Shown: positions 4,693 to 5,822 of the stretch, piece by piece
How the letters are laid out: every line of letters starts with the position of its first letter
Numbering within the stretch: the stretch's first letter is position 1
NCBI GenBank assembly: GCA_947446335.1
Contig: CANFGA010000222.1
Span: 1 to 5,822, forward strand
Source of the DNA: Oxalobacteraceae bacterium
GTDB lineage: Bacteria; Pseudomonadota; Gammaproteobacteria; Burkholderiales; Burkholderiaceae_D
Reading direction: 5' to 3'
DNA: 5,822 nucleotides
Program-made: the position numbers and the translations under genes
The notes under the pieces: generated by a model
Database searches by the model: none
What the model saw: the letters and a program-made list of their open reading frames with translations, nothing else
What the model was told of the DNA's origin: nothing

Positions 4693-5822
4693 AAAAGCCC
4701 CGGTGATACTGGACAGTTGCGCCTGCGCCAGGCGCAGCTCTTCGGCGAACAGGTCGAGCGACTGATCGCTCTGCGCCGCATGCGCGCCAGCGACGGCCAG
4801 ATGACCTGCGGCCAGCTTCAACGCGATCAAATGCCGTTCGCGCGCCAGATAGACCGATTCGCCGGTCTGCTGCCAGCCTGCGATGCGCAGCAATTCGGCG
4901 CGCAGCAAGTCGATGCCGATCTGCTCGTGCGCCGACAGGTAGACGTGGGTGATGTCGCCCATCTGGTCGATCGCCACCACCTGCGCCTTGTGGCCGGACA
5001 GATCGATCTTGTTCCAGATCCGCAGCACCGGCACACCTGGCGGAAACGCTTGCATGATGGCTTCATCTTCTTGCGTCGGACCGATGTCGGCGCCTAGCAG
5101 ATGCAAGATGACATCGGCCTTGCCAACCTCGTCCCAGGTACGCTGTATGCCGATGCGTTCGACGACATCGATTTCCTCGTCCGGCGCGCGGATGCCGGCG
5201 GTGTCGATGATATTGAGCGGAATGCCCTGGATCTGGATGGTTTCGCTGACCTTGTCGCGCGTAGTGCCGGCGATCGGCGTCACGATCGCCGCCTCAAAAC
5301 CGGCCAGCGCATTGAGCAGCGATGATTTACCGACATTGGGCTGGCCCACCAGCACCACGTTCAAGCCTTCGCGCAGCAGCGCCCCTTGCGCCGCTTGCCG
5401 AAATACCGTTTCCAGCGCTTGCGTGATGCCAGCCAACTGGCCGCGCGCATCGGATTTTTCAAGGAAGTCGATTTCCTCTTCTGGAAAATCGAGCGTCGCC
5501 TCGACCAGCATGCGCAGCCCGGTCACTTGCTCGACCAGCGCGTGGATGGTGTTTGAAAAGGCGCCGGCCAGCGATTGCGACGCCGATTTGGCCGCCGCTT
5601 CGGTCGAGGCATCGATCAAATCGGCTACCGCTTCGGCCTGGGCCAGGTCGAGCTTGTCGTTCAGATAGGCGCGGCGCGTGAATTCGCCCGGCTCGGCCAG
5701 GCGCAATCCGATCCCGGCACCCGCCTCCAGTATCCGCGCCAGCAGCAATTGCAGCACGATCGGTCCGCCGTGGCCCTGCAGTTCCAGCACGTCTTCTCCA
5801 GTGTACGAATGGGGCCCCTTGA
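4639..5822 (-). CDS. mnmE: tRNA uridine-5-carboxymethylaminomethyl(34) synthesis GTPase MnmE (TrmE), N-terminus outside window
   Basis: MnmE works with MnmG (GidA) to modify the wobble uridine (U34) of certain tRNAs, using a folate-derived carbon and GTP hydrolysis. The frame is open at the right edge and ends in TGA at 4639-4641. About 393 residues are present; roughly 60-80 at the N-terminus are missing compared with the usual 450 or so. Visible in order from the right edge: PHSYTGEDVLELQGHGG of the N-terminal folate-binding domain, the helical-domain signature LNDKLDLAQAEAVADLIDAST, then the G domain with Walker A GQPNVGKSS (5320-5346), TTRD (5254-5265), DTAG (5194-5205) and NKID (5002-5013), and finally the C-terminal FCIGK with the conserved Cys. 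All key motifs are intact. The GTG at 5790 is an internal Val codon, not the start. In many betaproteobacteria mnmE follows rpmH, rnpA and yidC near the origin, so those genes are expected to the right. Confidence 0.98.
   Translation of the reverse strand, partial: KGPHSYTGEDVLELQGHGGPIVLQLLLARILEAGAGIGLRLAEPGEFTRRAYLNDKLDLAQAEAVADLIDASTEAAAKSASQSLAGAFSNTIHALVEQVTGLRMLVEATLDFPEEEIDFLEKSDARGQLAGITQALETVFRQAAQGALLREGLNVVLVGQPNVGKSSLLNALAGFEAAIVTPIAGTTRDKVSETIQIQGIPLNIIDTAGIRAPDEEIDVVERIGIQRTWDEVGKADVILHLLGADIGPTQEDEAIMQAFPPGVPVLRIWNKIDLSGHKAQVVAIDQMGDITHVYLSAHEQIGIDLLRAELLRIAGWQQTGESVYLARERHLIALKLAAGHLAVAGAHAAQSDQSLDLFAEELRLAQAQLSSITGAFSSDDLLGVIFSRFCIGK

Noticed and set aside
4949..5668. Plus-strand open frame (239 codons) opposite mnmE
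   Set aside because: Ser/Ala/Thr/Arg-rich shadow of the strongly conserved MnmE G domain; no independent support.

Overview
The window looks like chromosomal DNA from a GC-rich betaproteobacterium, most likely Burkholderiales and perhaps near Oxalobacteraceae. That placement rests on overall base composition, the style of the MnmE sequence and the look of the GntR and transporter genes. It is an impression from reading, not a computed placement. There are no rRNA or tRNA genes, insertion sequences, CRISPR arrays or phage genes.

Layout, left to right. (1) Positions 1-936 carry the 3' part of a secreted CAP-domain lipoprotein whose start lies outside the window. A near-perfect bidirectional hairpin terminator follows at 964-992. 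(2) Positions 993-1312 form an AT-richer control region with a candidate promoter and an 18-bp imperfect palindrome. It also holds a 31-codon leader ORF with a strong ribosome-binding site, whose stop overlaps a GTG start of the next gene. (3) Three plus-strand genes form a probable operon: a GntR/FCD-family repressor-type regulator, a cytoplasmic gamma-glutamyltransferase-fold Ntn hydrolase resembling oxamate amidohydrolase HpxW, and a bile acid:sodium symporter-like (SBF/YfeH-type) membrane transporter. The last two genes are separated by one base. (4) On the minus strand, running in from the right edge, is mnmE (trmE), the tRNA U34-modification GTPase, lacking only its N-terminal part. Its last codons overlap the transporter's last codons tail to tail by 54 bp.

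How the genes may work together: the middle three read as a small self-contained uptake-and-cleavage module. The transporter would bring in an organic acid or amide, the Ntn hydrolase would cut an amide bond in the cytoplasm, and the FCD regulator would sense the substrate or product. Oxamate to oxalate plus ammonium is the best-known reaction for an HpxW-like enzyme, but the real substrate cannot be read from sequence. The module abuts the core gene mnmE with no intergenic space, which may mark the edge of an inserted cassette.
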